From: Pseudoalteromonas marina
GTDB lineage: Bacteria; Pseudomonadota; Gammaproteobacteria; Enterobacterales; Alteromonadaceae
Direction of reading: 5' to 3'
DNA length: 64,000 nt
Assembly: GCF_000238335.3 (NCBI RefSeq)
Contig: NZ_AHCB03000010.1
Location: 1-64,000 of the forward strand
Positions 24,913 through 34,065 of this stretch are shown here, piece after piece (the stretch's first letter is position 1; each line of letters opens with the position of its first letter). The position numbers were made by a program, and so were the translations under genes. The notes beneath the pieces are model-generated. The model was not told where the DNA came from, did not search any database, and was given only the letters and a program-made list of their open reading frames with translations.

Positions 24913-26988
24913 GTGCCTAGTCCAGACTACTCTTTAAGCTTGCTGCCTCATTTCCCTGTTGCTGAAAAACAGCCCCATACATTAACTACACATAATAAAA
25001 AAAGAACCGACCATTACTATTGGATGCGTGATGATGAGCGCAAAAATGAAAAAGTACTCGCACATTTACAAGCCGAAAATAACTATTGCGATGAGCAATT
25101 AGCATGTATTAAACCCTTGCAAAATACCTTATTCGAAGAGTTAAAAGCGCGTATTGTAAAAGACGACAATTCCGTGCCCGTCAAAGATGGAAAATACTGG
25201 TATCACTCTGAAGTGCGCGGTGACGATGAATATGCGCGTCATTATCGTAGCACAAGTATTAAAGCTGAAAATAAAGCCCTTTTGCTAGATGTAAACGAAC
25301 TTGCACAAGATTTTGAATTTTTTGACCTTGGGGAAGTTGCATTAAGCCCTAATGAGCAGCTTATGGCATATTCACAAGATACTGGGGGTCGCCGTATTTA
25401 TAACGTTCGTTTTAAAAATATATCAACAGGTGAAATGCTCACTGATGAGCTTGAAAATACAGAAGGGCAAGTTGTTTGGGCAAACGACAATAAAACCGTT
25501 TTTTATGTTAAAAAAGATCTGCAAACTTTATTAGGGTACCAAGTATTTAGGCATGAGCTGGGAAGTGCGCAAAGCCAAGATGTGTTGGTGTATGAAGAGC
25601 AAGACAGCAGCTTTTTTATGGGACTGGGTAAAAGCCGAGATGAAGCGCTAATTATAATTGATTTGGCATCTACTGAGTCCAACGACACATGGGTGCTTGA
25701 TGCCAATAATCCGCAAGGTCAATTTAGCGCACTCATGCAAAGAGAAGAGGGCCATGAGTTTGATGTCGATAAGTTAGGTGACACATTTTATATTGTCACC
25801 AACTGGCAAGCTAAAAACTTTAGATTGATGACTGCAACCGAGCAGACCATTGCAGATAAAACTCAGTGGCAAGAGCATACAGCCCACAGGGAACATGTAT
25901 TACTTGAAGGCGTTGAGCTTTTTAATGATTTTTTAGTCCTCAGCGAACGAGAGCAAGGACAAGCACGTTTTGTTGTAGTAAATAAAGAAGGCAAGCGTAT
26001 GGCGCTTGAGTTCGACGATCCTTGCTATTACGCTGCTGTTGCAATGAACCCAGAGCCCAATGTTAAAACGGCGCGCATTTATTACTCAAGCTTAACCACT
26101 CCAGGTTCTTTGTACGATGTTGACCTTATAACGGGTGAAAAAACATTGCTTAAACAGCAAAAGGTATTAGGTGACTTTAAAGCCACAGATTATAAGTCTG
26201 AGCGGCTGATGATTACTTCGCGTGATGGCGTCAAAATACCTGCTTCTGTTGTATACCGAAAAGATAGTTTTAAAAAAGATGGCACCAACCCATTGTTTCA
26301 ATATGGGTATGGGGCTTATGGTTACACCATTGATCCGAGCTTCTCTAGCACGTCGCTCAGCTTACTTGACCGTGGTTTTGTTTATGTCATTGCACATGTG
26401 CGTGGTTCCGAAATGCTAGGCCGCAATTGGTATGAGCAAGGTAAAAAAACACATAAACAAAATAGTTTTAGTGATTTTATCGACGTAACAAAAGCGCTGG
26501 TTGAACAAAAATACTGTGATAGCAGCAAAGTATTTGCATCAGGCGGTAGTGCGGGTGGCTTGCTTATGGGGGCGGTGCTGAATCAAGCTCCACAGTTATA
26601 TTGTGGCGTAGGGTGTCATGTGCCATTTTTAGATGTACTCACCACGATGTTGGACGAGAGTATTCCACTGACCACCAACGAGTATGATGAATGGGGAAAC
26701 CCGAACGATCCACAGTTTTATAATGTAATAGAATCGTATTCGCCTTATGACAATATAAGCGCACAAAATTATCCTAATATATTAGTCACTACCGGCCTAC
26801 ATGACTCGCAAGTGCAGTACTGGGAGCCCATGAAGTGGGTTGCTAAAATGCGAGAATACAAAACAGATAATAATATATTGGTATTTAAAACCGATATGGA
26901 CGCAGGTCATGGCGGCGCATCTGGACGCTTTAAAAGCTTGGAAGAAAAAGCACTTGAAATGGCATTTTTTATTGCGTTGGTTGAATGA
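24913..26988 (+). CDS. ptrB: Oligopeptidase B (S9A serine peptidase)
   Basis: This is a 691-residue cytosolic peptidase that cleaves short peptides after Arg and Lys. The N-terminal beta-propeller begins with HYYWMRDDER. The catalytic part shows FQYGYGAYGYTIDPSFS, nucleophile Ser in ASGGSAGGLLMGA, Asp in TGLHDSQVQYWEP and His in DAGHGGASGRF. NPNDPQFY and TTNEYDEWGNP are typical of OpdB. Length matches E. coli PtrB (686). It starts at GTG. A bidirectional terminator separates it from dps. Confidence 0.95.
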   Translation: MPSPDYSLSLLPHFPVAEKQPHTLTTHNKKRTDHYYWMRDDERKNEKVLAHLQAENNYCDEQLACIKPLQNTLFEELKARIVKDDNSVPVKDGKYWYHSEVRGDDEYARHYRSTSIKAENKALLLDVNELAQDFEFFDLGEVALSPNEQLMAYSQDTGGRRIYNVRFKNISTGEMLTDELENTEGQVVWANDNKTVFYVKKDLQTLLGYQVFRHELGSAQSQDVLVYEEQDSSFFMGLGKSRDEALIIIDLASTESNDTWVLDANNPQGQFSALMQREEGHEFDVDKLGDTFYIVTNWQAKNFRLMTATEQTIADKTQWQEHTAHREHVLLEGVELFNDFLVLSEREQGQARFVVVNKEGKRMALEFDDPCYYAAVAMNPEPNVKTARIYYSSLTTPGSLYDVDLITGEKTLLKQQKVLGDFKATDYKSERLMITSRDGVKIPASVVYRKDSFKKDGTNPLFQYGYGAYGYTIDPSFSSTSLSLLDRGFVYVIAHVRGSEMLGRNWYEQGKKTHKQNSFSDFIDVTKALVEQKYCDSSKVFASGGSAGGLLMGAVLNQAPQLYCGVGCHVPFLDVLTTMLDESIPLTTNEYDEWGNPNDPQFYNVIESYSPYDNISAQNYPNILVTTGLHDSQVQYWEPMKWVAKMREYKTDNNILVFKTDMDAGHGGASGRFKSLEEKALEMAFFIALVE

Positions 26989-27008
26989 TACATTTTGTTA
27001 AATAAACA

Positions 27009-27038
27009 AAAAAGCCTCAGTGGTAGCTGAGGCTTTCA
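27009..27038. terminator. Bidirectional terminator between ptrB and dps
   Basis: AAAGCCTCAG and CTGAGGCTTT form a 10-base stem around TGGTAG. Flanking A and T runs make it usable from both sides. It lies between the convergent stops at 26988 and 27059. Confidence 0.88.
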
Positions 27039-27058
27039 AAATCAGAATAACGTTTAGC

Positions 27059-27532
27059 TTAATCCAAGTAAGCTTTTAGCATCCAAACTAGTTTTTCTTG
27101 TTCAGAGATGTAGTCTCCCATTAATGATGCTGTACCTTCATCGCCTGCATCACCTGCTTGGTTTAAAATCTCACGTTGCTTTTTAATTAATGTACTGTAG
27201 CCCGCTAATATATTTTCTACGGCAGTAACACCATCACTTATGCCTTTTGCTTCTTTTATTTCACTTACTTCAAGGTAATCTGAAAATGCATGTAACGGCG
27301 CGCCATCGAGCGTTAAAATACGCTCTGCAATCTCGTCTACTTTCAAAAGTAACAGGTTATAAATTTCTTCAAACTTAACGTGTAATTCAAAAAAGTTACG
27401 GCCTTTGATGTTCCAGTGAAAACCACGAGCATTCATATACTGTATTTGGTAGCTACTCAGTAGAGTATTAAGTGATTTTACAATGTCGTCGCTTTTTGCG
27501 CTGTTTAAACCAATTGCATTTACTTGTGACAT
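27059..27532 (-). CDS. dps: Dps family ferritin-like DNA-protection protein
   Basis: This is a 157-residue mini-ferritin that stores iron, oxidising it with peroxide in a dodecameric shell. The inter-subunit ferroxidase residues are visible: His and Trp in MNARGFHWNIKGRNFFELH, and Asp/Glu in KVDEIAERILTLDG. The C-terminal helix ends LVWMLKAYLD. A strong AAGGAG site precedes the start. It is a single gene. I see no Fur box or clear OxyR site in the 277 bases upstream. The N terminus is short and not very basic, so DNA binding is doubtful. Confidence 0.94.
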   Translation of the reverse strand: MSQVNAIGLNSAKSDDIVKSLNTLLSSYQIQYMNARGFHWNIKGRNFFELHVKFEEIYNLLLLKVDEIAERILTLDGAPLHAFSDYLEVSEIKEAKGISDGVTAVENILAGYSTLIKKQREILNQAGDAGDEGTASLMGDYISEQEKLVWMLKAYLD

Positions 27533-27783
27533 AACTTGCTCCTTAAGAACCGTTTGTTTGTTAACTTGAGTAAAGTATTACTTTTTTAGTTAGATTAGTA
27601 AAATTGTTTATATCTATATAATTAATAGTTAAAACCTATTAAATGACTGGTACATAAGTTTTGTTCGCTATATAGACATGGGGTCTAATTATTAAAATTC
27701 ACCTCATTTTTTAAGTGGTTTGTTGGGTAAAATATGATCTCAAACAAGCCTAGAAGGTGTTATTAAATTTGTTAATTTATTTT
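27533..27783. other. Intergenic region between dps and the small membrane gene
   Basis: This divergent gap is AT-rich and holds the promoters of dps (leftward) and of the small membrane protein (rightward). Apart from the FNR-like site at its right end I see no gene or structured RNA. Confidence 0.45.
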
Positions 27784-27797
27784 TTGATTTAGGTCAA
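27784..27797 (+). promoter_or_regulatory. FNR-like binding site
   Basis: TTGAT-TTAG-GTCAA matches the FNR consensus TTGATnnnnATCAA at 9 of 10 positions. It lies 57 bases before the start of the small membrane gene, a distance that fits an activator site near -41.5. A CRP-type protein could also bind it. Confidence 0.6.
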
Positions 27798-27854
27798 AAA
27801 TCACTCTTTTTGAAAGCGCATAATAATGGCGTTGAATTAATTAGGAGAGTGAAC

Positions 27855-28064
27855 ATGTATGCAAAAACAGTCAAACAAAATAAAGCAGAGTTAATTGTGG
27901 TATGTATTGCGCTGGTGGCATTTGTGCTCGGTTTAGTAGCTCATCTAGCGGGTGCAAGTATCGCTAACTCAGACGTGTTTGGTTATATAGCTGCGCCAAT
28001 TCCGTTGGTGCTCGGGGTTATTGTTTTACTAAGTTATAAAATAGCTGAGGCAGCAGAAGATTAA
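27855..28064 (+). CDS. Small two-helix membrane protein under an FNR-like site
   Basis: This is a 69-residue protein from ATG 27855. AGGAG lies 7 bases upstream; the longer frame from 27810 has no such site. It has two membrane helices (about 15-35, VVCIALVAFVLGLVAHLAG; about 44-62, AAPIPLVLGVIVLLSYKIA) and an acidic tail AEAAED. I recognise no family. The FNR-like box upstream suggests expression at low oxygen. The end overlaps the convergent hydrolase by 4 bases. Confidence 0.65.
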   Translation: MYAKTVKQNKAELIVVCIALVAFVLGLVAHLAGASIANSDVFGYIAAPIPLVLGVIVLLSYKIAEAAED

Positions 28065-28666
28065 CTGCCTTCGCCTAAACACTTTAAAATATAATCGACC
28101 ACTTCACGTGAGTAAATCATACTGGTATGGCTTAAGTGAAACACTTTGTGTTCTGCCATACCTTTTAGTTTAGTTTCATCAAGAAGAACCGTGCCGTCTG
28201 ACTTGCTACCCTTTACAATAAGAGGCATTAAGCCGATTGGTAGGTCGCCAGCAATACTATAAAGCTTTGCTTTAAATGGCCAGTTACCATTTTGTGTGAG
28301 TAAAAACTCAACGCTATTTTTTAAAAAAGCTTCAAACCCTTTTTGTTTCATTTTTTGTGCAATGTGACTGCCTTGATGCGGAGTACCAAGCGTCACTACT
28401 TTTGTAACGAATTGGCTCGCGCTTGAGTTAGCTTCTAAGTAAGCTCTAGCTACTAACCCACCCATAGAGTGGCATACTAAAGCTGTTGGTTCGTTACCAA
28501 TAAACTCATCTATTTGTGTAAAAATAGCATCACGATTTGGGTCAAGAGTATTGTATGTAAGGTTTAACACGTTAACGCCTGAGCTCTCTAACCTAGAGCA
28601 AAGGGGGCGCATAACAAAGCCAGACATATACAAGCCATGTAAAACAATAACGTGTTTAACTTTCAT
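28061..28666 (-). CDS. Alpha/beta-hydrolase, lipase-like
   Basis: This is a 201-residue protein of the small PGAP1/lipase-type alpha/beta-hydrolases. It begins with KHVIVLHGLYMSGF (oxyanion region), has nucleophile Ser in LVCHSMGGLVARAYLE, and VVTLGTPHQGSHIA after it. The C-terminal His is in VFHLSHTSMIYS and an Asp in GSKSDGTVLLDET. No signal peptide is present, so it acts in the cytosol. The substrate is an ester or thioester that I cannot name. yaeQ lies 22 bases upstream on the same strand, so the two may share a transcript. Confidence 0.85.
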   Translation of the reverse strand: MKVKHVIVLHGLYMSGFVMRPLCSRLESSGVNVLNLTYNTLDPNRDAIFTQIDEFIGNEPTALVCHSMGGLVARAYLEANSSASQFVTKVVTLGTPHQGSHIAQKMKQKGFEAFLKNSVEFLLTQNGNWPFKAKLYSIAGDLPIGLMPLIVKGSKSDGTVLLDETKLKGMAEHKVFHLSHTSMIYSREVVDYILKCLGEGS

Positions 28667-28688
28667 ATAACCCCTAAAGCAACTGCAA

Positions 28689-29225
28689 TTACATTAATTG
28701 CTGTGGTTTTATCTCAATATTTGTATTATCAGTGTTAACCCATACCTCACCATCTTGAATGGTGACAGTAAGCTGTATGTTGCGGTCAACTAGGTCTGCA
28801 AGTGCCTGTGTTGCTGCATAGTCTAAACTAAAAATACTTAAATTTTTAAATTCGTACAATTTTGGTTGGTGTTTTTGCCACCATATAGCCTGGTTGTTTT
28901 CACCGTAGGTATAAAGGATAACTTTTTTAGATTTATTGCAGGCTTTTTTAAGGCGCTTTTCGTCAGGTAAGCCTAGCTCAATCCAAAGCTCTATTTCTTC
29001 ACTGTAATTTACGTGCCACAGCTCTGGCTCGTCATCAGCACTTAGCCCTTTGGTAAACTCTAAACCATCACAATAGTTAAGTGCAAACGCGAGCAGGCGA
29101 ATCATTAACCGCTGGTCAGTTTCCGATGGATGCTGAGCCAGAGTTAAACTTGTATCTTGATAAACATGGCGATCCATATCGCTAAGCGATAATTGTGCCT
29201 TCATAATGGTTGATTTAAGAGCCAT
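28689..29225 (-). CDS. yaeQ: YaeQ family protein
   Basis: This is a 178-residue protein. I chose the ATG at 29225 because YaeQ proteins begin MALKxTI, seen here as MALKSTI; a longer frame to 29264 adds 13 residues. Matches to E. coli YaeQ are extensive: SLTLAQHPSETDQRLMIRLL, FTKGLSADDEPELW, LWIELGLPDEKRLKKAC. YaeQ has a PD-(D/E)xK nuclease-like fold. Its function is not firmly known; it was once linked to RfaH-like antitermination. Confidence 0.95.
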   Translation of the reverse strand: MALKSTIMKAQLSLSDMDRHVYQDTSLTLAQHPSETDQRLMIRLLAFALNYCDGLEFTKGLSADDEPELWHVNYSEEIELWIELGLPDEKRLKKACNKSKKVILYTYGENNQAIWWQKHQPKLYEFKNLSIFSLDYAATQALADLVDRNIQLTVTIQDGEVWVNTDNTNIEIKPQQLM

Positions 29226-29316
29226 AACAACTAATCTAAAAATATTTTCGCCAGTATAGCGCAATTAAATGAATTGCCAGTTAAAATAGCGCTTAAATAT
29301 ACGTTAGGAGTTAAAA

Positions 29317-30261
29317 ATGGCTATCCAGTGGTTCCCTGGGCACATGAATAAAGCCCGAAATGAAATTAAAGAAATAATGCCACAAATGGATGTGATCATT
29401 GAAGTGCTTGACGCACGCATTCCTTATAGTAGCGAAAATCCAATGGTGACAACCCTTCGTGAAGGCAAACCGGTCATCAAAATTTTAAATAAGGCTGATT
29501 TAGCTGATCCTAAAATGACTCAAGTATGGAAAGACTACTTTGAGCAAGAAAGTGGTGTTAAAGCCATTGCGTTTGGTCATGATAAGGCCGCTGAAGTACA
29601 CCGTATTAATGAGCTTTGTAAAAAGTTAGTGCCGCATAAAGTGGGTGCCGATAAGCAAATAAAAGCCATGATCATGGGTATTCCAAACGTGGGTAAATCT
29701 ACATTAATTAATGTATTAGCTGGTCGTATAGTGGCAAAAACGGGTAATGAACCTGCGGTTACCAAGGCGCAGCAGCGCATTAAGCTTGAAGACGGCATTA
29801 TGCTATACGATACGCCAGGCATGCTTTGGCCAAAAGTAGAGAACGAGAATTCAGGTTATCGTTTAGGTGCAACGGGTGCAATACGCGACACTGCACTTGA
29901 GTACGAAGAAGTTGCTAGTTACACCGCTGAATATCTACTGCATGCTTATCCTGAACTACTAAAAGCGCGCTATAAGTTAAACGAATTGCCAGAAAGCGAT
30001 TGGGAATTTGTGGAAATGGCGGGTAAAAAGCGTGGTTGTATTCGTGGTGGTAATCAAATAGACACGTATAAAATGTCTGAAATACTCATTAACGAACTTC
30101 GAGATGGCATTATTGGTCGCATTACCATGGAAACACCAGCCATGCGTGAAGAAGAAGAAATAATGGTTGCCGGATTACGCGCCGCTGCAGAAGCTAAAAA
30201 AGCAGCTAAAGAAGAAGAGAAAAAACAGCGCCGTGCACGTGCACGAAAAAACCGCCGTTAA
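29317..30261 (+). CDS. rbgA: Ribosome biogenesis GTPase YlqF/RbgA
   Basis: This is a 314-residue circularly permuted GTPase. The G4 motif NKAD comes first (after VIKIL), then G1 IPNVGKSTLINVL, and G3 DTPGMLWP. The opening AIQWFPGHMNKARNEI is typical of YlqF/RbgA, which acts in late assembly of the 50S subunit. The C terminus is a basic tail (EEEKKQRRARARKNRR). A terminator follows at 30304. Confidence 0.94.
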   Translation: MAIQWFPGHMNKARNEIKEIMPQMDVIIEVLDARIPYSSENPMVTTLREGKPVIKILNKADLADPKMTQVWKDYFEQESGVKAIAFGHDKAAEVHRINELCKKLVPHKVGADKQIKAMIMGIPNVGKSTLINVLAGRIVAKTGNEPAVTKAQQRIKLEDGIMLYDTPGMLWPKVENENSGYRLGATGAIRDTALEYEEVASYTAEYLLHAYPELLKARYKLNELPESDWEFVEMAGKKRGCIRGGNQIDTYKMSEILINELRDGIIGRITMETPAMREEEEIMVAGLRAAAEAKKAAKEEEKKQRRARARKNRR

Positions 30262-30303
30262 ATTGTGAGCTTATGTGAGTATGTTGCTCACTAAATTTCA
30301 GAC

Positions 30304-30331
30304 ATAAAAAAAGCCCGTAAGGGCTTTTTTA
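30304..30331. terminator. Bidirectional terminator shared by rbgA and the RyhB-like RNA
   Basis: AAAAAAGCCC and GGGCTTTTTT form the stem around GTAA. T runs exist on both strands, so it can end rbgA (rightward) and the sRNA (leftward). Confidence 0.9.
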
Positions 30332-30522
30332 GTTTCATATCTACCGTCACCGATATGAGCAATGTAGCAAGTAAAATAGTAGGGCGGTTACTTATCATCA
30401 ACATCAAGGGGCGTTGCGGTTAATAACAAGTAACCATAGCTGTTAACGTGCGCCACACGTTGTTTCAGGGTCGAGAAACAAGTTATTCATTCCGTTACAA
30501 AGCTGTATGTTCTGCCTTGTTG
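30304..30522 (-). ncRNA. ryhB: RyhB-type iron-responsive small RNA
   Basis: No protein gene lies here, yet a well-formed promoter (TTGACA, 17 bases, GATAAT) framed by two Fur boxes points leftward from 30522-30585. The transcript would run about 218 nt to the rho-independent terminator at 30304-30331. About 40 nt before its terminator hairpin it contains ACATTGCTCATAT (30353-30365 on the minus strand), which matches the conserved pairing core of E. coli RyhB (ACATTGCTCACAT) at 12 of 13 positions. A length near 220 nt is like the long RyhB of vibrios. RyhB acts with Hfq to silence mRNAs of iron-using proteins when Fur is inactive. What is seen is the core, promoter, Fur sites and terminator; the activity is inferred. 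Confidence 0.82.
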
Positions 30523-30585
30523 ATAGTGATTATCAATTAGATCTAAGTATCTGTCAACACTCAAATGCAAATAATTATCATTATC
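30522..30585 (-). promoter_or_regulatory. Fur-controlled promoter of the RyhB-like RNA
   Basis: On the minus strand GATAATGATAATTATTTGC (30567-30585) matches the 19-base Fur consensus at 16 positions. A second, weaker site covers 30522-30540 (13 of 19 on the plus strand). Between and overlapping them lie TTGACA (30552-30557) and GATAAT (30529-30534), exactly 17 bases apart. Fur-Fe would cover both ends of the promoter. The start of transcription should be near 30522. Confidence 0.85.
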
Positions 30586-30636
30586 TTGGTGCGCGTTTTT
30601 TATTCTCTTTTAAATCGGTATGTTAGCGTTAAATAA

Positions 30637-33615
30637 CTACTCTTTTTTATTTTCACTTAAGCGTAAATTTATTTTATCAACTAGCACTTCATCGAGCTTA
30701 TTAAACCTGCTAACAATAAGTAAAAAATCACTTCCATCTGTTTTTATTACTTTAATAGTGGTGTTATCTAGTTCAGTTTTACCGTATGAGGTTTCTATTT
30801 TATCAATGTCATTAAAGTGACTAAGGTCTGAGTCAAGCTTTCCAGCATCGTTTTTATAGTAGCTAAAAATATAATTATCAGTTATTCCGTTTCCATCGTC
30901 TCGATAGTCAAACATGGCATCACTATAAAAATAGAGAACGTCTTCATTTTCTGGTGTTAGGCGGTTACGTTTTAAAAAGTGAGTTTGATAAGCCCATAAC
31001 TTTTCGCCTTTTATTATAGCGCTACCAGGTAAAATATTAGCTTCTTGAAGTACACCGAAGAGTAATATTGGCGAAAGCGCCAGAGACATAAAGCACTGTC
31101 TGACTCGCCAGTAAGAATTGTAATGCAAAGCTTTTTGGTTGGTGTTTGCGTGCTCTATGTAACTCACTAATGGAAGCCATAGAAAAGGCATAACCAGCAA
31201 TGCGATAGTGGCGTATTCTTCCATGCGGTAAACCAATGTGGTTGCAAGTACTAATAAAAATAAAACAGCAGCCCCCCAGCTTGGGATTATTTTACTTTTA
31301 CTTGATTGCAATTCACTGTGTTGCTTCAGTGCTTGATAAAGGGGGTAATACCATAAAATGGCGAAAATACCGCGAGCAATAGGCATTATATTGGCATTGC
31401 TGTGCTGCTTTATAGCTTTAAAGTTACGGTAGCACCAATAGTTAATATAAATACCTAAGCTTAAAATGCTGTAAATAATAAACTTGCTGACCGATACAGC
31501 GTAAAATGGGGTATTTTCAAAAGTAGGGCGCTTTGCCGACTCGAGTCGCCAGTCTGCAATAAAGAAAATAAATAATAAAAGGTAACCGGCAAGTGCGTAT
31601 TTAAGCCAGTTACCTCCAAGGTTATCGAGTATGTCGGCCGTTGTTTGAGGCGCCTCAGTTGTGTTTGCGTACTTTAAAATTGAGTAGTGCGTGGCTGAAA
31701 TAAGTTTGTTTCGTTGCGCTAGGTAGTCGCTGATTTTATCAGCGGGAATATGGTCTTTCTTTGCGTAAAAGTGATAGCTCAGCGTTAAAATATTATCATT
31801 AAAGCTAACGGATGTTTTTAAATAAAAGTAGTCGTTATCAATCTCGTCTTGGCTATTGTCAAACGCCCAGTTTTTTTCAGTAAAATGAAGTTTTATGCTG
31901 GTGTCAATTATATTGGGGTATTCAAAATAAAGTGGGTCTGTGCGATTAGTTTGCTTTGGCTCGTAAACACTGTTTTGTATTTCAGAGGCGTAAAAATCAG
32001 CTTCATATCCGTCACTGGTTTTTTCCCAAAATTGGCTAATAAGGTACGACTCGCTAGTGATAAACTGACCTGTTTGTTGGTCCTCACTTACCGCCATGGG
32101 TTTATCGATTTTGAGCTCGTCAAAAAAACCTTGGTAGTATTCAAGGTATGATTTTGCAACGCTGTCTAGCCCGTTGCGCGCTAAATTACTTCTGCGATTA
32201 ATAGCCTGAAACTCGGCATAAGAATATTCGGTAGTAAATAGGACCGGTTCTTTTACTGTTTTAGGAATATAAAATTGATCGTTTACTGTTACCTTTTTAT
32301 GCACAGGAGTTTGTGCCATAGGCGTTAATGTATTTTCGCCATTTTTTATAATAAGTGCATATCCGTAATCGGGCTGCGCTAAATAGGGAAGTGTACCTCG
32401 TTGATAACTAATGGTTGGATCCAGCCAATAGCGTTTGCCTTTGTACTCAAGAGTTACAATTACGTGGTTAAATACGCTTGCTGTGGCCGGTAGTTCTATT
32501 AAGCGCTTCGTTTCTTCTGTATCTACAAGAGCAGGGTATGCCTCTATTTTCATCGCTTTTAATAATGAAATGAGTAGAGTTGTTTTATCTTTACAGTCAC
32601 CATACCGTAGAGATAGCGTTTCTGAGGCAGGTGTTGGCTGATGAGAATTGGTGCCCATTTCTAAACCTAAATAGCGTATTTCGTCTTGGCTAAAGCGTAA
32701 TGCTGCGGCAATCCTATCGGCTGTATTGGTATGTTGTGCCTGTATAGATTGCGCTATGGCGTTAATACTACTGGGTGTTTCGATTGCTGACTCATAAAGT
32801 GGTAATGCCCAATTAACAACTTCGTCCCAACTATTATATTCAGAGAGATAAACTTGCATGTATGGGTTGTACCAGGTGGGTGTTTCAGAGTCTTGCGTGA
32901 GTAAAGGGGCTTCGAACTCTGATATAGAGTAGTCCGTACCGTATTGGTTTTCAGTCTGTTTTGTTTCGGCAGTGCCATTTATGGTTTTTATATTAAGAGG
33001 TGTTTTTTTACCCCATAAAACACGCATATACTGTTGCACTACGGGCACTGACCACCTTAGTGTGCGCCGAGTACTAAATTTATTGGCATAGATAGGATTA
33101 CTGCCGGTAACACTGTAGCTATAATCGAGCATATCTCCGCTTCGCATATCGTCAACAATGATATTTAAAGAAAGCCTTCCGTTATAAATTTTATCAGCTA
33201 ATTCAGGCTCGCTCTGGATAACAGATAACCTTGCAGTTGAAAGCTTATCTATGTGCTTACCATCTCTAATTATGGAGAGTGTGTGCAATGTTAGGGTCTG
33301 ATAGCTTGGGTCAAAATCGAGGCTTAACTGGCTTATATAGTCAACGCCACTTTGATTAAGTGCTTGCATTACTAGGCGTGTGTATCGTTGTTGCTTTTGA
33401 CGTTCAGGAACATAAGTTTGGTTGTCGAGTAATAGGTATAGTGTGCCATCGCGCACTTTTGCCATATCACTTTTTTGGGGCTGTTTTACGTCATGTAGGG
33501 TGACCCAATTACCAGGTGCATCTATTTTATATTGCGTAGCATAAGCTGGTGCATTACATAGAAATAAAACACATGTTAGTAGCCAATAAATAGGGTAAAG
33601 AAATGTCCGTTTCAT
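30637..33615 (-). CDS. DUF3857/transglutaminase-like membrane protein
   Basis: This is a 992-residue exported protein with a signal peptide (cleavage near PAYA-T, residue 27). Residues about 50-270 are a DUF3857 domain (YSVTGSNPIYANKFSTRRTL). About 275-420 is a transglutaminase-like fold with Cys in RYGDCKDKTTLL, His in VFNHVIVTL and Asp in YWLDPT, so the triad is intact. After a beta-rich part come several membrane helices (about 670-870) and a short C-terminal domain. The family is widespread in marine bacteria with unknown substrate; papain-like peptide chemistry in the periplasm is likely. It stands alone, with the RyhB-like RNA locus just downstream. Confidence 0.82.
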   Translation of the reverse strand: MKRTFLYPIYWLLTCVLFLCNAPAYATQYKIDAPGNWVTLHDVKQPQKSDMAKVRDGTLYLLLDNQTYVPERQKQQRYTRLVMQALNQSGVDYISQLSLDFDPSYQTLTLHTLSIIRDGKHIDKLSTARLSVIQSEPELADKIYNGRLSLNIIVDDMRSGDMLDYSYSVTGSNPIYANKFSTRRTLRWSVPVVQQYMRVLWGKKTPLNIKTINGTAETKQTENQYGTDYSISEFEAPLLTQDSETPTWYNPYMQVYLSEYNSWDEVVNWALPLYESAIETPSSINAIAQSIQAQHTNTADRIAAALRFSQDEIRYLGLEMGTNSHQPTPASETLSLRYGDCKDKTTLLISLLKAMKIEAYPALVDTEETKRLIELPATASVFNHVIVTLEYKGKRYWLDPTISYQRGTLPYLAQPDYGYALIIKNGENTLTPMAQTPVHKKVTVNDQFYIPKTVKEPVLFTTEYSYAEFQAINRRSNLARNGLDSVAKSYLEYYQGFFDELKIDKPMAVSEDQQTGQFITSESYLISQFWEKTSDGYEADFYASEIQNSVYEPKQTNRTDPLYFEYPNIIDTSIKLHFTEKNWAFDNSQDEIDNDYFYLKTSVSFNDNILTLSYHFYAKKDHIPADKISDYLAQRNKLISATHYSILKYANTTEAPQTTADILDNLGGNWLKYALAGYLLLFIFFIADWRLESAKRPTFENTPFYAVSVSKFIIYSILSLGIYINYWCYRNFKAIKQHSNANIMPIARGIFAILWYYPLYQALKQHSELQSSKSKIIPSWGAAVLFLLVLATTLVYRMEEYATIALLVMPFLWLPLVSYIEHANTNQKALHYNSYWRVRQCFMSLALSPILLFGVLQEANILPGSAIIKGEKLWAYQTHFLKRNRLTPENEDVLYFYSDAMFDYRDDGNGITDNYIFSYYKNDAGKLDSDLSHFNDIDKIETSYGKTELDNTTIKVIKTDGSDFLLIVSRFNKLDEVLVDKINLRLSENKKE

Positions 33616-34065
33616 TTTTAATTCTTATTATTTGTTATTAATGCATACCACTTATAGGTTTATATAGTGGCCTATTTTTAATCGATATTATCATACAGAT
33701 TGAATCGTGAAGAGCTTTAGTAATGCGTTATTTTTAAATACTCGCCTGCTTTAACTTCAATTAAATAAACCTTTCTTCAATGTGTTTATGAAAGAATTTA
33801 CGACTATTTATTTATACCTTAAAGGGCGCAGCTGCAGTAAAAATTATTAAACATAACAATATGCTCGATATCAATAAGGCCTTTTAAGTTACCGATACAA
33901 AATTAAAAAGCATTATTTAAAATGCAGTGTTTATGAAATAAAGCCTAACGTTTTTATTGGTTTATATAATAAACAGCGTGTTGTACCGTTAATATATTCT
34001 CTTTGCAAAAAAAATATAGTGAATTGATTGCATTTTAAGCGACTTCTATGGTGATGTTCGCTTTA
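33616..34065. other. Intergenic region upstream of the EF-G paralogue
   Basis: These roughly 450 AT-rich bases lie between the divergent DUF3857 gene and EF-G. I see no ORF with a ribosome site, no RNA gene and no strong hairpin. Promoters of both genes must lie here or in the next 50 bases. Confidence 0.5.
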
